DNA of 64,000 nucleotides from Halorarius halobius (GTDB taxonomy: Archaea; Halobacteriota; Halobacteria; Halobacteriales; Haloarculaceae). Below, piece by piece: positions 17,174 through 26,152 of this stretch. The stretch's first letter is position 1. The number at the start of each line of letters is the position of its first letter. The position numbers and the translations under genes are program-made. Under the pieces are notes generated by a model. That model was not told where the DNA came from. It did no database searches and was given only the letters and a program-made list of their open reading frames with translations. The DNA lies in the NCBI RefSeq assembly GCF_024298865.1, contig NZ_CP101161.1:703227-767226 (forward strand), given 5' to 3'.

Positions 17174-18532
17174 ATGCGACAGCCAGCGCCGACCGACCTG
17201 CCGGTCGTCTGCACCGTCGCCGGGAGCGACTCCGGCGGCGGCGCGGGCGTGCAGGCCGACCTGAAGACGTTCGACGCACACGGCGCGTTCGGGACGAGCG
17301 TCGTCACCGCCGTCACCGCCCAGAACACGACCGGCGTCGCGTCGACACACGTCCTCCCGGTCGAGGAGATCGAGGCACAACTCGACGCCGTGCTCGACGA
17401 CTTCGACGTGCGCGCCGTCAAGACGGGGATGCTCGCCACGAGCGAGGTGGTCGAGTGCGTGGCCGAGCGCGCCCCGGAGTTCGACTGCCCGCTCGTCGTC
17501 GACCCCGTGATGGTCGCGGCGTCGGGCGACCGCCTGCTGAGCGAGGACGCCGAGGCCGCCTACGAGGACCTGATAGCCGAGGCGACGCTCGTCACGCCGA
17601 ACGTCGACGAGGCCGAGGTGCTGACCGACGTGCGCCCCGACGACGAGGCCGGCCAGCGACTCGCCGGCCAGCGACTGCTGACGATGGGCGCCGACGCCGC
17701 GCTCGTGAAGGGTGGCCACGCCGGCGGCGACGAGGTGCGGGACACACTCGTCACGCCCGACGCCATCGAGACGGCGACCCACCCGCGGGTCGACACCGAC
17801 GCCACCCACGGCTCCGGCTGTACCCTCTCGTCGGCCGTCGCGGCCCGTCTCGCCCGCGACGAGGCGTTGCCCGAGGCCGTCGGGCGGAGCGTCGAGTTCA
17901 TGGAGCGGGCCGTCAGGTACGCCTACGACGCCGGCACGGGACCGGGCGCGGTCCACCACGCCGTCGACGCGCGGAACGACGCGGCCCGCGACGCCACCCG
18001 CGAGGCCGTCGAGGACGTCGTCGCGTGGTTCGTCGACGCGGACGTGTCGGCCGTCGTCCCCGAGGTGGGGATGCAGGTGGTCGGCGCGACCCCCTACGCG
18101 GAGTCGCCGGCCGACTGCGCGGCAATCGAGGGGCGCATCACCCGCATCCGGGACGGAATCCACCCGAACCGGGGGGTGCGGTTCGGCGTCTCCAGTCACG
18201 TCGCCCGCTTTCTGGTCACGGCCCGCGAGTTCGCGCCCGAGTTGCGGTTCGCGGTCAACTGCCGGTTCGACGACGGAGTCGCGGACGCCATCGACGCGCT
18301 CGGGTGGGACTGGACCGCCTTCGACCGGAGCGAGGAGCCCGACGACGTGAAACACGAGGAGGGGTCGACCCAGAACTGGGGTGCTCGGCAGGCGTTCGCC
18401 GACCGGGAGGAGCCGCCCGCGGCGGTCGCCGACTACGGCGAGGTGGGGAAGGAACCCATCGTGAAGGTCGTGGGGGAGAGCCACCGGGCGGTCGCCGAGC
18501 GGGTGGTGGCGCTGGCCGAGGAACTGGCGTAA
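17174..18532 (+). CDS. thiD: Bifunctional HMP-phosphate kinase / thiamine-phosphate synthase ThiD-ThiN
   Basis: The 452-residue product joins two enzymes of thiamine synthesis. Residues 1-265 are a ribokinase-fold HMP/HMP-P kinase with [18 protein letters not shown] at the start, the [14 protein letters not shown] region and the anion-hole motif [11 protein letters not shown]. Residues 285-450 match the archaeal ThiN domain, with [35 protein letters not shown] and a C-terminal [11 protein letters not shown] stretch. The fusion is common in haloarchaea. The ATG at 17174 was preferred to an upstream ATG inside the preceding gene. Confidence 0.93.
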   Translation: MRQPAPTDLPVVCTVAGSDSGGGAGVQADLKTFDAHGAFGTSVVTAVTAQNTTGVASTHVLPVEEIEAQLDAVLDDFDVRAVKTGMLATSEVVECVAERAPEFDCPLVVDPVMVAASGDRLLSEDAEAAYEDLIAEATLVTPNVDEAEVLTDVRPDDEAGQRLAGQRLLTMGADAALVKGGHAGGDEVRDTLVTPDAIETATHPRVDTDATHGSGCTLSSAVAARLARDEALPEAVGRSVEFMERAVRYAYDAGTGPGAVHHAVDARNDAARDATREAVEDVVAWFVDADVSAVVPEVGMQVVGATPYAESPADCAAIEGRITRIRDGIHPNRGVRFGVSSHVARFLVTAREFAPELRFAVNCRFDDGVADAIDALGWDWTAFDRSEEPDDVKHEEGSTQNWGARQAFADREEPPAAVADYGEVGKEPIVKVVGESHRAVAERVVALAEELA

Positions 18533-18556
18533 TCAGCGTACGACCGGCTGGGTCGG

Positions 18557-18712
18557 TCAGGAGCGGTATCGCCACAACGCGAGCATGAACACCAGCAGTA
18601 GCGGAACGACCGGCGCGGCGACCTCGAACGGGACCACCACCAGCAGGACCACCGAGAGGACGACGAACTCCGCGGCGACCAGCAGGCTCGCCAGTTCGAA
18701 CGAGTCGGGCAT
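18557..18712 (-). CDS. Small membrane protein, 51 residues
   Basis: On the minus strand an ATG at 18712 opens a frame beginning MPDSFELASLLVAAEFVV and ending ALWRYRS. It has two hydrophobic stretches separated by PFEVAAP. A hairpin of two membrane helices with a positive C-terminus is predicted. Third-position GC is high, as in neighbouring genes, and a GC-rich purine tract CTCCTCCG precedes the start on that strand. It sits between the convergent thiD gene and the divergent sufS gene. No function is known to me. Confidence 0.6.
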   Translation of the reverse strand: MPDSFELASLLVAAEFVVLSVVLLVVVPFEVAAPVVPLLLVFMLALWRYRS

Positions 18713-18835
18713 CGGAGGAGGACTTGCCGGATGAGTTCAAAGAGCGTTGCGGCGCGTTCGGGTGTGTCGGCCCGTCGTGACGGAGATTCTCGGCCGACCG
18801 AAGGAGTGTTACGCCCAGACGCCTACGTTCGCGTA

Positions 18836-20077
18836 ATGGGAGTTCAGGAGTCGGACGCGCTCGACGTGGCCGCGATACGCGATGAGTTCCCGGTGCTCGA
18901 CCGGGAGTTCGACGGGACGCCGCTACGGTATCTCGACAACGCGGCGACCGCCCAGACCCCGAAGCGGGTCGTCGAGGCCATCGTCGACTACTACTACGGC
19001 TACAACGCGAACGTCCACCGGGGCATCCACGAGTTGAGCCAGGAGGCCTCCATCGCCTACGAGGAGGCCCACGACACCGTCGGCGAGTTCGTCGGCACCG
19101 ACAGACGCGAGGAGGTGGTGTTCACCAAGAACACGACGGAGGCGATGAACCTCGTCGCGTACGCCTGGGGACTGAACGAACTCGGGCCCGGCGACGAGGT
19201 CGTCCTGACCGAGATGGAGCACCACGCCTCGCTGGTGACGTGGCAACAGATCGCCAAGCGGACGGGCGCAACCTGCAAGTACGTCCCCATCACCGACGAA
19301 GGCTACCTCGACATGGAGGCCGCGCGGGACCTCATCACCGACGACACCGAGATGGTGAGCGTCGTCCACGTCTCGAACACGCTGGGCACGGTCAACCCGG
19401 TCCGCGAACTCACCGACATCGCCCACGACCACGGCGCCTACGCGTTCGTCGACGGCGCGCAGTCGGCCCCGCACCACCCGGTCGACGTGACGGACATCGG
19501 CTGTGACTTCTTCGCGTTCTCGGCCCACAAGATGTGCGGCCCGACGGGCATCGGCGCGCTGTACGGCCGCGAAGAGGTGCTGGAGGAGATGGAGCCGTAC
19601 CTCTACGGCGGCGACATGATACGCAAGGTCACCTTCGAGGACTCGACGTGGAACGAGTTGCCCTGGAAGTTCGAGGCCGGCACCCCCAGCATCGCACAGG
19701 GCATCGCGTTCGCGGAGGCCTGCGAGTACCTCGAGGACGTGGGGCAGGACGCAATCGAGCGGCACGACCGCGAGCTGACCGAGTACGCGTACGACCGGCT
19801 CTCGGAGTTCGACGACATCGACATCTACGGGCCGCCGGGCGACGACCGCGGCGCGCTGGTCTCGTTCAACCTCGAGGGCGTCCACGCCCACGACCTCGCG
19901 TCCATCGTCAACGACGACGGCGTCGCCATCCGCGCGGGCGACCACTGCACCCAGCCGCTCCACGACGTGCTCGGCGTGGGCGCCTCCGCGCGGGCCTCCT
20001 TCTATCTCTACAACACCCGCGAGGAGATCGACGTGCTGGTCGAGGCCGTCGACGAGGCCCGGCAGTTGTTCGCGTAG
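18836..20077 (+). CDS. sufS: SufS-type cysteine desulfurase
   Basis: The 413-residue product is a fold-type I PLP enzyme. It shows YLDNAATAQTPKRVV near residue 27, TKNTTEAMN and MEHHASLVTW in the cofactor pocket, the PLP lysine in FSAHKMCGPTG and the catalytic cysteine in RAGDHCTQPLH, which is the class II (SufS) version. It takes sulfur from cysteine for iron-sulfur cluster building. The ATG at 18836 gives a standard N-terminus. The scaffold gene sufU lies 470 bases downstream, interrupted by one oppositely oriented membrane gene. Confidence 0.94.
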   Translation: MGVQESDALDVAAIRDEFPVLDREFDGTPLRYLDNAATAQTPKRVVEAIVDYYYGYNANVHRGIHELSQEASIAYEEAHDTVGEFVGTDRREEVVFTKNTTEAMNLVAYAWGLNELGPGDEVVLTEMEHHASLVTWQQIAKRTGATCKYVPITDEGYLDMEAARDLITDDTEMVSVVHVSNTLGTVNPVRELTDIAHDHGAYAFVDGAQSAPHHPVDVTDIGCDFFAFSAHKMCGPTGIGALYGREEVLEEMEPYLYGGDMIRKVTFEDSTWNELPWKFEAGTPSIAQGIAFAEACEYLEDVGQDAIERHDRELTEYAYDRLSEFDDIDIYGPPGDDRGALVSFNLEGVHAHDLASIVNDDGVAIRAGDHCTQPLHDVLGVGASARASFYLYNTREEIDVLVEAVDEARQLFA

Positions 20078-20083
20078 CCGCGG

Positions 20084-20425
20084 TCACTCGGCGTCGCGCT
20101 CCGCCTCGGGAACCCACCTGTCGTTCGCCCGCAGGAAGTTCATCGCACCGACGCCGGCGAGTGCGGCCGCGGTGAACCACCGCTGATTCGGGAGCGAGAC
20201 GAGCGCGCCCAGCCCGCAGACCACGGCCACGACCAACAGCGCGGCCGTCGACGGTGGGGTGCCGAGCGCGTCGCGGCCCGTCACCCCGAGTGCGAGCAGG
20301 GCGGCGGCGACGGCGAGGCCGACCGCCAGCGACGACTCGCCGCCCGCCGCGGCCAACCCGGCCACGGCGAGGCAGGCGACCCCCGAGAACGCGAGCACCG
20401 CCCCCCGGTGTGAGAGACGTGACAC
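20084..20425 (-). CDS. Small hydrophobic membrane protein
   Basis: The 113-residue product, read from a GTG at 20425, has four hydrophobic stretches (about residues 8-28, 31-48, 57-76 and 83-98) and a charged tail, RANDRWVPEAERDAE. The start was placed at GTG because the frame further upstream becomes arginine- and proline-rich. It lies opposite to and between sufS and sufU and ends six bases from the sufS stop. No family is recognised; a small structural or transport-associated membrane protein is possible. Confidence 0.55.
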   Translation of the reverse strand: MSRLSHRGAVLAFSGVACLAVAGLAAAGGESSLAVGLAVAAALLALGVTGRDALGTPPSTAALLVVAVVCGLGALVSLPNQRWFTAAALAGVGAMNFLRANDRWVPEAERDAE

Positions 20426-20549
20426 GCCGGCGGCTTCACGCGGGGGGTACGTCGGTCTTGTGACCGCGTCACCTCGCGGTCGTGGCGAGCCCGGGGGAGC
20501 GCGTCGCACACAACCCTTTTGCCGGTGATTCCCCTTCGTCCACACAGGA

Positions 20550-20966
20550 ATGAGCGGCCGCGACATGTACCGCCAGCAGATCCTCGACCACTACAAGAAC
20601 CCCCGCAACTACGGGGAACTCGAGGACGCCACGTTCGAGCACGTCGGCGAGAACCCGATGTGTGGCGACACCATCAAACTGTTCGTGGCGCTGGCCGACG
20701 ACGACGAAACGATAGAGCACGTCTCCTTCATCGGGGACGGCTGTGCCATCTCACAGGCGTCCGCGAGCCTGCTGTCGGAGGAGTTGCAGGGCAAGACCGT
20801 CGAGGAGGTCCGCGAGATGGACCGCGAGGACGTGATGGACCTGCTGGGCGTCGAGGTGTCGCCCATGCGCATCAAGTGTGCCGTCCTCGCGGAGAAGGTC
20901 GTACAGGACGGCGCCGCCATCTACCGGGGCGACAAGGACATCGAGGAGACGACGACCGAGGAGTAG
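20550..20966 (+). CDS. sufU: SufU-type iron-sulfur cluster scaffold/sulfurtransferase
   Basis: The 138-residue product has the IscU/SufU fold, beginning MYRQQILDHYKNPRNYGE. The three conserved cysteines are in NPMCGDT, IGDGCAIS and RIKCAVL, with a zinc- or cluster-binding Asp next to the first. The length and the insertion before the last Cys fit SufU. It probably receives sulfur from SufS upstream. The stop is followed by a hairpin at 20,967-20,993. Confidence 0.93.
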   Translation: MSGRDMYRQQILDHYKNPRNYGELEDATFEHVGENPMCGDTIKLFVALADDDETIEHVSFIGDGCAISQASASLLSEELQGKTVEEVREMDREDVMDLLGVEVSPMRIKCAVLAEKVVQDGAAIYRGDKDIEETTTEE

Positions 20967-20993
20967 GGTGGTTCGAGCGAAGCGAGAACCACC
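20967..20993 (+). terminator. Hairpin after sufU
   Basis: GGTGGTTC and GAACCACC form an eight-base stem around an 11-base loop, beginning one base after the sufU stop codon. An A/T-rich TAAATG follows. It may end transcription or protect the message end. Confidence 0.5.
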
Positions 20994-21108
20994 TAAATGC
21001 GAACGGGGAGCGAAGCGACCCGTGAGCAGGAGGGAGCCGTCGAACACCGGTTCCCGTGAGACGACACTCGGGGGACAGTTTTTGTGGAGCGCCGTCGTAG
21101 CACGAGAC

Positions 21109-21414
21109 ATGAGCGAACCCGAGCAGACACCGGCGGACGGCCGCGACGTGGACTTCGGCGAGACCGTCTACGACGAGGAGGGCAACGAACTCGGGCGCAT
21201 CCGGGGCGTGGACGAACACGGGTTCTACGTGACGACTGCCGAGGGCGTCACCGCGATGTCGGTCGAACACGAGGCCGACACGAAGGCCGGCATCAAGGAG
21301 CTCCACTGGCGATGCTGGGAGTGTGGCGAAATCGGTGAGCTCGGCGAGTTGCCCGAGGAGTGCCCGAACTGCGGCGCGCCCGAGGAGGACCTCTACTACT
21401 GGCAACAGGACTGA
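21109..21414 (+). CDS. Rubredoxin-like zinc-ribbon protein (DUF7130-like)
   Basis: The 101-residue product has an N-terminal beta-rich part, DFGETVYDEEGNELGRIRGV, like a PRC-barrel turn. Its C-terminal half ends with a rubredoxin-like metal knot, CWECGE then CPNCGAPEEDLYYW. Two CxxC pairs would bind zinc or iron. I recall such haloarchaeal proteins being named DUF7130 rubredoxin-like; the name is not certain. The ATG at 21109 was chosen over an in-frame start inside sufU. It lies downstream of the sufS-sufU group, suggestive of a redox or cluster role. Confidence 0.75.
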   Translation: MSEPEQTPADGRDVDFGETVYDEEGNELGRIRGVDEHGFYVTTAEGVTAMSVEHEADTKAGIKELHWRCWECGEIGELGELPEECPNCGAPEEDLYYWQQD

Positions 21415-21493
21415 CCGGCCGAGTCTCACCGCGAGGGAATCGGCAGGTCGATACTTTATTCGGCACCTCGAACCGTCGAGTGGTGACTCAGCG

Positions 21494-21652
21494 ATGCAGT
21501 ACTGTGAGACCTGCGGTGGCCCCGTAACCGATGACTTCGTCCGCGTGTTCGGCACCGACGACGGCGAGGTGTTCGCGTGTCTCGACTGCGCGACGATGCG
21601 GGAGATAGCCGCGGGTGGCGCGGCGACGGGCGCCGAGACGACCGCGCGGTGA
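21494..21652 (+). CDS. Small zinc-ribbon protein (DUF7563-like)
   Basis: The 52-residue product holds two CxxC knuckles, YCETCGGPV and FACLDCATM, separated by about 22 residues, so it should bind one zinc. The start is the ATG just after GACTCAGCG. Such CPxCG-type miniature proteins are abundant in haloarchaea and several have been reported to affect growth or surface phenotypes, but the role of this one is unknown. It lies 79 bases after the rubredoxin-like gene. Confidence 0.72.
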   Translation: MQYCETCGGPVTDDFVRVFGTDDGEVFACLDCATMREIAAGGAATGAETTAR

Positions 21653-21700
21653 CCGCCGCCCCACCGCAACCCTTTCTACCGCGCCTGTGAACCCACCGGC

Positions 21701-22588
21701 ATGGACGTCGTCGTGTTCGGCGCGGGGAGTCTCGGCTCGCTGGTCGGCGGCCTGCTCGCCCGCGAACACGACGTGACGCTCGTCGGCCGCGACCCCCACG
21801 TCGCCGCGGTCCGGGAGCGGGGCCTCCGCGTGACGGGCGCGTTCGCGTTCACCGTCCATCCGGCAGCCCGGACCGACCCGCCCGCGAGCGCCGACCTCGC
21901 GGTCGTGACGGTGAAGGCGTTCGACACGCCCGCGGCCGCGGCCGCCCTCGCCGACTGTGACCTCGACGCCTGCCTCTCCCTCCAGAACGGCATGGGCAAC
22001 GAGGAACGGCTGGCGGCCGCCCTCGACTGCCCGGTACTCGCCGGCACCTGCACGTACGGCGCCCGGCTTGACGAGCCGGGGGTCGTCGAATGTACGGGCG
22101 TCGGCGAGGTGGCGCTCGGTCCCCGCGAGGGCGGCGAGAGCGTCGCCGCCGACCGCGTCGCCAGCGCGTTCGACACCGCCGGCGTCGTGACCGACCTGGC
22201 CGACGACATGCCCCGCCGGCTCTGGGAGAAACTGGCCGTCAACGCGGGCATCAACGCCGTGACGGCGCTTGCCCGCGTCGAGAACGGCGCGCTCGTGGAC
22301 GGCCCGGCGAGCGAGGTGGCCGCCGACGCCGCCCGCGAGGTGGCGGCGGTCGCCCGCGAGCAGGGCGTCGACCTCCCGGACGTGACGGCCGTCGCCGCGG
22401 TCGAGCGCGTCGCCGAGGCCACCGCGGCGAACACCTCCTCGATGCTCCAGGACGTCGAGGCCGGCCGCCGGACCGAGGTGGACGCCATCTCGGGGTACGT
22501 CGCGGAGCGGGCCGACCAGCGGGTGCCGGTGACGGCGACGCTGGCGCGACTGCTCCGGGCGTGGGAGCGGGGCCGTGGCGTCCGGTGA
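21701..22588 (+). CDS. panE: Ketopantoate reductase family (PanE/ApbA)
   Basis: The 295-residue product starts with a Rossmann motif, VVVFGAGSLGSLVGGLLA, for NADP(H). It keeps the family landmarks SLQNGMGNEE and the active-site stretch RRLWEKLAVNAGINAVTALARVENG, whose Lys is the catalytic residue in PanE. It reduces 2-dehydropantoate to pantoate in coenzyme A synthesis. Haloarchaea often carry more than one homologue, so a related 2-oxoacid substrate cannot be excluded. Confidence 0.85.
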   Translation: MDVVVFGAGSLGSLVGGLLAREHDVTLVGRDPHVAAVRERGLRVTGAFAFTVHPAARTDPPASADLAVVTVKAFDTPAAAAALADCDLDACLSLQNGMGNEERLAAALDCPVLAGTCTYGARLDEPGVVECTGVGEVALGPREGGESVAADRVASAFDTAGVVTDLADDMPRRLWEKLAVNAGINAVTALARVENGALVDGPASEVAADAAREVAAVAREQGVDLPDVTAVAAVERVAEATAANTSSMLQDVEAGRRTEVDAISGYVAERADQRVPVTATLARLLRAWERGRGVR

Positions 22589-22645
22589 GCGACGCCGGCA
22601 CACGGTGCGCAAAACCCTAAGTAGGCGGCCGCGCAACGGGTTCGT

Positions 22646-22933
22646 ATGTGGGGTAACCGGGGGCGCTCCGCCGAGGTGACCTGCATCGCCTGCGGCACGA
22701 GCGTCGCCCGCTCCGACGCCCGCGAGTACGACAAGCACGGCGACCGGTTCGACCGCGCCGACAAGGAGTTCGAACATCTCTGTAAACCCTGTTATCGTGA
22801 CATCAACCACCAGCCCCGGGGTGAACTCGAGGCCCTCCTGACCGAGAGCGGCGCGGGTGAACGCGACCGCGAGGAGTTCCTCGCCCGCTACGCCGAACTG
22901 GCGACCGGCGCCCGCTCGGAGAACGAGCGGTAG
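22646..22933 (+). CDS. Small zinc-finger protein (DUF7562-like)
   Basis: The 95-residue product has CIACGTSVARSDAREYDKHGD in its first half and HLCKPCYRDI about 35 residues later, a four-cysteine knot of treble-clef spacing, then a charged helix. Initiation at ATG 22646 is preceded by a suitable TATA-like CCCTAAGTAGG. I think it belongs to the haloarchaeal DUF7562 group, unconfirmed. It precedes the RNase R-like gene by 75 bases in the same direction. Confidence 0.7.
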   Translation: MWGNRGRSAEVTCIACGTSVARSDAREYDKHGDRFDRADKEFEHLCKPCYRDINHQPRGELEALLTESGAGERDREEFLARYAELATGARSENER

Positions 22934-23008
22934 CCACCGCTCGCGGGCGAGCGCCCCGTCGGTCGACCACCCAACACGCATAACTCCCGCCCCGTCCAAA
23001 CCCGCGGC

Positions 23009-24355
23009 ATGACCGACGAACAGGCGCAGGCGGGCACCGCCGAGGGGCAGGGTCCCGTCCGCATCGACGAGGAGCTGGCCCACCATATCGAGGCGAAACG
23101 CGAGGAGTTGTTCGAGGAGTTCGACATCAAGGACGCGTTCCCGGCGGAGGTCATCCGCGAGGCCGAGAACCGCACGACCGACACCGACGCCGAAATCCAG
23201 GAGGAGATCGAGGAGGACTACCGGACGGACTGCCGGGAGCTGACGACCTGCACCATCGACCCCGCGGACGCCCAGGACTTCGACGACGCCATCTCTATCC
23301 GCAAGGAGGACGGCTACTACCACCTCTGGGTCCACATCGCGGACGTCACCCACTACGTCCAGCCCGGCGACGCGATGTGGGACGAGGCGCTCGAACGCGC
23401 CAACACCGTCTACCTGCCGGGCTACACGATGCATATGCTCCCCCCGGTGCTCGCGGAGACGGTCTGCTCGCTCGTCCCCAACGAGGACCGCCTGGCCCAC
23501 ACCGTGGAGATGAAGATCGACGAGGAGACGCTGTCGAACGAGTCCATCGACATCTACAAGAGCGTCGTCCACTCGAACGAGCGGCTCACCTACACGCAGG
23601 CCGAGGACCGCCTCGACGACCCCGAGGCGGACCTCCACGACGAACTCACGCTCGTCCACGAACTCGCCGACCGCCTCCACGAACAGCGCAAGGAGGACGG
23701 CTCGCTCGTCCTCAATCCGCGTCGGGACCGCGCCCACACCATCATCGAGGAGTGCATGCTGAAGGCGAACAAGGCCGTCACTCACGAACTCCAGTGGGTC
23801 CGGGGGCTGGAGGCGATGTTCCGCGTCCACCCCCAGCCGACGCCCCAGGAGTGGGACGAGGCGCTCCAGGAGATACAGGACCTGGACGGCGTCTCCATCC
23901 CCGGCGACGCGTGGGACGACCCCCGGAAGGCGGTCAACGCCACGCTCGAACAGGCTCCCGGTCGGCAACTCGACCAGATACAGTGGGCCGTGATGAAGGT
24001 GATGCCCCGCGCGAAGTACATGAGCGACCCCTTCGGCGGCCACCACGCGCTCAACTTCGAGATATACGGCCACTTCACCTCCCCGATTCGGCGACTGTCG
24101 GACCTCGTCAACCACTGGATAATCTACCAGGACGAGACGCCGGAGGGGGTCAGCCTGCCGAGCCTCTGTGACCACGCCAGCGACAAGCAGAAGGACGCCG
24201 AGACCTGCGAGCGCATCTACAAGGACTACCTCCAGGAGGTCGGTCTCGACCCCCACGCCGTGAACAACCGCGGGCTCGAAGTCGTCGAGGACCCCGCTCC
24301 CGACGCGGACCTCGACCGCCGGGCGAGCGAGGTCAACCCCGAGGCGTTGAACTGA
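23009..24355 (+). CDS. RNase R/RNB-domain exoribonuclease
   Basis: The 448-residue product is an RNB catalytic domain without the cold-shock and S1 domains found in bacterial RNase R. The catalytic aspartates are in CTIDPADAQDFDDAISI, and later motifs include VHIADVTHYVQPG, the YLPGYTMHMLPPVL segment, and the C-terminal FTSPIRRLSDLVNHW that closes the active site. It should degrade RNA from the 3' end. Haloarchaea use such an enzyme where other archaea have the exosome or additional nucleases. The protein is complete. Confidence 0.92.
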   Translation: MTDEQAQAGTAEGQGPVRIDEELAHHIEAKREELFEEFDIKDAFPAEVIREAENRTTDTDAEIQEEIEEDYRTDCRELTTCTIDPADAQDFDDAISIRKEDGYYHLWVHIADVTHYVQPGDAMWDEALERANTVYLPGYTMHMLPPVLAETVCSLVPNEDRLAHTVEMKIDEETLSNESIDIYKSVVHSNERLTYTQAEDRLDDPEADLHDELTLVHELADRLHEQRKEDGSLVLNPRRDRAHTIIEECMLKANKAVTHELQWVRGLEAMFRVHPQPTPQEWDEALQEIQDLDGVSIPGDAWDDPRKAVNATLEQAPGRQLDQIQWAVMKVMPRAKYMSDPFGGHHALNFEIYGHFTSPIRRLSDLVNHWIIYQDETPEGVSLPSLCDHASDKQKDAETCERIYKDYLQEVGLDPHAVNNRGLEVVEDPAPDADLDRRASEVNPEALN

Positions 24356-24398
24356 GGGGGGCGGAGTCTTTTTCTCGCGGGGCGTGCCACCACGGACC

Positions 24399-25490
24399 AT
24401 GACCTGGTTCGTCGACTTCGACTACGAGAGCTACGAGACCGCCCGCGAGGAGTTCGCGTGGGACCTCCCCGACGACTACAACGCCGCCCACGACCTCGTC
24501 GGGAAACACGACGGCGACGGCGTGGCGCTGTACCAGCAGTACCCCGACGGAAGCGAGGAGACGTACACGTTCGCGGAGATGGACCGCCTCTCGGACCGCG
24601 TGGCGGCGGGCCTCGCGGACCGGGGCGTCGAGCGCGGCGACCGGGTGGGGGTCGTCGTCCCGCAGAAGCCGGCGAACCCGCTGGTCCATCTCGCCTGCTG
24701 GAAACTCGGTGCCGTCTCGCTCCCGCTGTCCGTCCTCTTTGGCCCCGACGCGCTGGAGTACCGCCTCCAGGACAGCGGCGCCTCCGTCGCCGTCGTCGAC
24801 ACGAGCGTCCACGACGCCGTCGCCGTCGAGGTGACCAACTTCGGGAACGCGCCGGTCCGGGAGGCAGTGGTCGTGCCCGCCGCGGACGACCGGCGACTCC
24901 CCCGCCAGTACGTGGGGACACTCGAGCCAGGCGAGTCAGCGACCGTCGAGGTGAACCTCGATTCGGTCCGCAGTCCGGCGAACGTCACCGCACGCGTCGA
25001 CTACCAGACCGGGAGTGAGACGGGGAGCGCGGTCGGCGCGTACGACTACCGACCCCCGGAGGGCGCCATCCGCCTGACCGGCGTCTCGCTGTCGCTCGAC
25101 GGGGAGACGCTGACGCTGTCGGGCAACGCCGGCAACGTCGGCACCGGCGAGGTGACGGGCGTCGTCGTCGCCGTCGGCGAGAGCGAACACGTCCGCCCCG
25201 CGTACCCCCAGCGGACGTACTTCATCGGCACCGTGGCCGGTAGCGAGTTCGCGCCGTTCGAACTCACCGCCGACATCGACGCCGCGAACGCCTCGACGGT
25301 GCCCGTCGAGGTGACCTACCGGAGCGACGGCATCGAGCGGACGACCACCGTCGAACTACCGTTCGAGCGGGACGCCGTGGCCGACGACGCCGAAGGGGCG
25401 ACCACCAACACCGCCGTCGTCGTCGGGTTCGGTGTCGGGCTGGCGCTACTCGTCGTCGGCATCGCAGTCATCACGAGGCGCTACCGATGA
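24399..25490 (+). CDS. Chimeric gene: acyl-CoA synthetase N-terminus fused to CARDB-type membrane protein
   Basis: The 363-residue product does not match one family. Residues 1-138 are the start of a medium-chain acyl-CoA synthetase, with WDLPDDYNAAHDLV, YTFAEMDRLSDRVA and VVVPQKPANPLVHLACWKLG. The AMP-binding signature and everything after it are missing. From about residue 142 the sequence becomes a CARDB-like beta-sandwich, VEVTNFGNAPVREAVVVP, with a second such domain from about residue 218, and ends in one membrane helix (336-359). It lacks a signal peptide. Its stop overlaps the ABC ATPase gene, so the CARDB half is the normal first gene of that operon. A deletion joining two genes near 24,798-24,837 is inferred. 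The hybrid is probably inactive as a synthetase. Confidence 0.8.
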   Translation: MTWFVDFDYESYETAREEFAWDLPDDYNAAHDLVGKHDGDGVALYQQYPDGSEETYTFAEMDRLSDRVAAGLADRGVERGDRVGVVVPQKPANPLVHLACWKLGAVSLPLSVLFGPDALEYRLQDSGASVAVVDTSVHDAVAVEVTNFGNAPVREAVVVPAADDRRLPRQYVGTLEPGESATVEVNLDSVRSPANVTARVDYQTGSETGSAVGAYDYRPPEGAIRLTGVSLSLDGETLTLSGNAGNVGTGEVTGVVVAVGESEHVRPAYPQRTYFIGTVAGSEFAPFELTADIDAANASTVPVEVTYRSDGIERTTTVELPFERDAVADDAEGATTNTAVVVGFGVGLALLVVGIAVITRRYR

Positions 25491-26152
25491 GCGAGCCACC
25501 GCTCGAACTCCGGGAGGTGGTCAAGGAGTACGAGGGCGGCGGCGAGACGGTCCGGGCGCTCGACGGCGTCGACTTCCGGGTCGAACGCGGCGAGTTCGTC
25601 TCCGTCATCGGCCCCTCGGGGTCGGGGAAGTCGACGATGCTGAACGTGCTCGGCCTGCTCGACGTCCCCACGTCCGGGGAGGTGTTCGTCGACGGCCGCG
25701 ACGCGACGGCGCTGTCCGACCGCGAGCGCACGCAGGCCCGCAAGGAGTACGTCGGCTTCGTGTTCCAGCAGTTCTACCTCATCCCGTCGCTGTCGGCACT
25801 GGAGAACGTGCTGTTGCCGACGCGGTTCGCGTCTGACCCCGGCGCCCGCGAGCGTGCGACCGACCTGCTGGAGCGAGTGGGGCTGGCCGACCGCCTCGAC
25901 CACCGGCCCGACGAGCTCTCGGGCGGGCAGAAACAGCGGGTCGCCATCGCCCGCGCGCTGGTGAACGAGCCCGCGGTGCTTCTGGCCGACGAGCCGACGG
26001 GGAACCTCGACCGCGAGACCGGCACCCAGGTGCTCGACGAGTTCGAGCATATCCGCGAGCGGGGCGTCGCCGTCGTCACCGTCACGCACGACCCGCTCGT
26101 CGGCGACTACGCCGACCGGACCGTCAGCATCGTCGACGGCCGTCTGGAATGA
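25487..26152 (+). CDS. ABC transporter ATP-binding protein (MacB/LolD type)
   Basis: The 221-residue product has Walker [10 protein letters not shown] at residues 42-50, a Q loop in [10 protein letters not shown], the signature [15 protein letters not shown] and Walker [13 protein letters not shown]. These fit the MacB/LolD/FtsE group that works with FtsX-like permeases. Both ends overlap neighbours by four bases, so CARDB gene, ATPase and permease form one coupled operon. The group usually moves molecules at or across the outer face of the membrane instead of importing nutrients. Confidence 0.93.
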   Translation: MSEPPLELREVVKEYEGGGETVRALDGVDFRVERGEFVSVIGPSGSGKSTMLNVLGLLDVPTSGEVFVDGRDATALSDRERTQARKEYVGFVFQQFYLIPSLSALENVLLPTRFASDPGARERATDLLERVGLADRLDHRPDELSGGQKQRVAIARALVNEPAVLLADEPTGNLDRETGTQVLDEFEHIRERGVAVVTVTHDPLVGDYADRTVSIVDGRLE

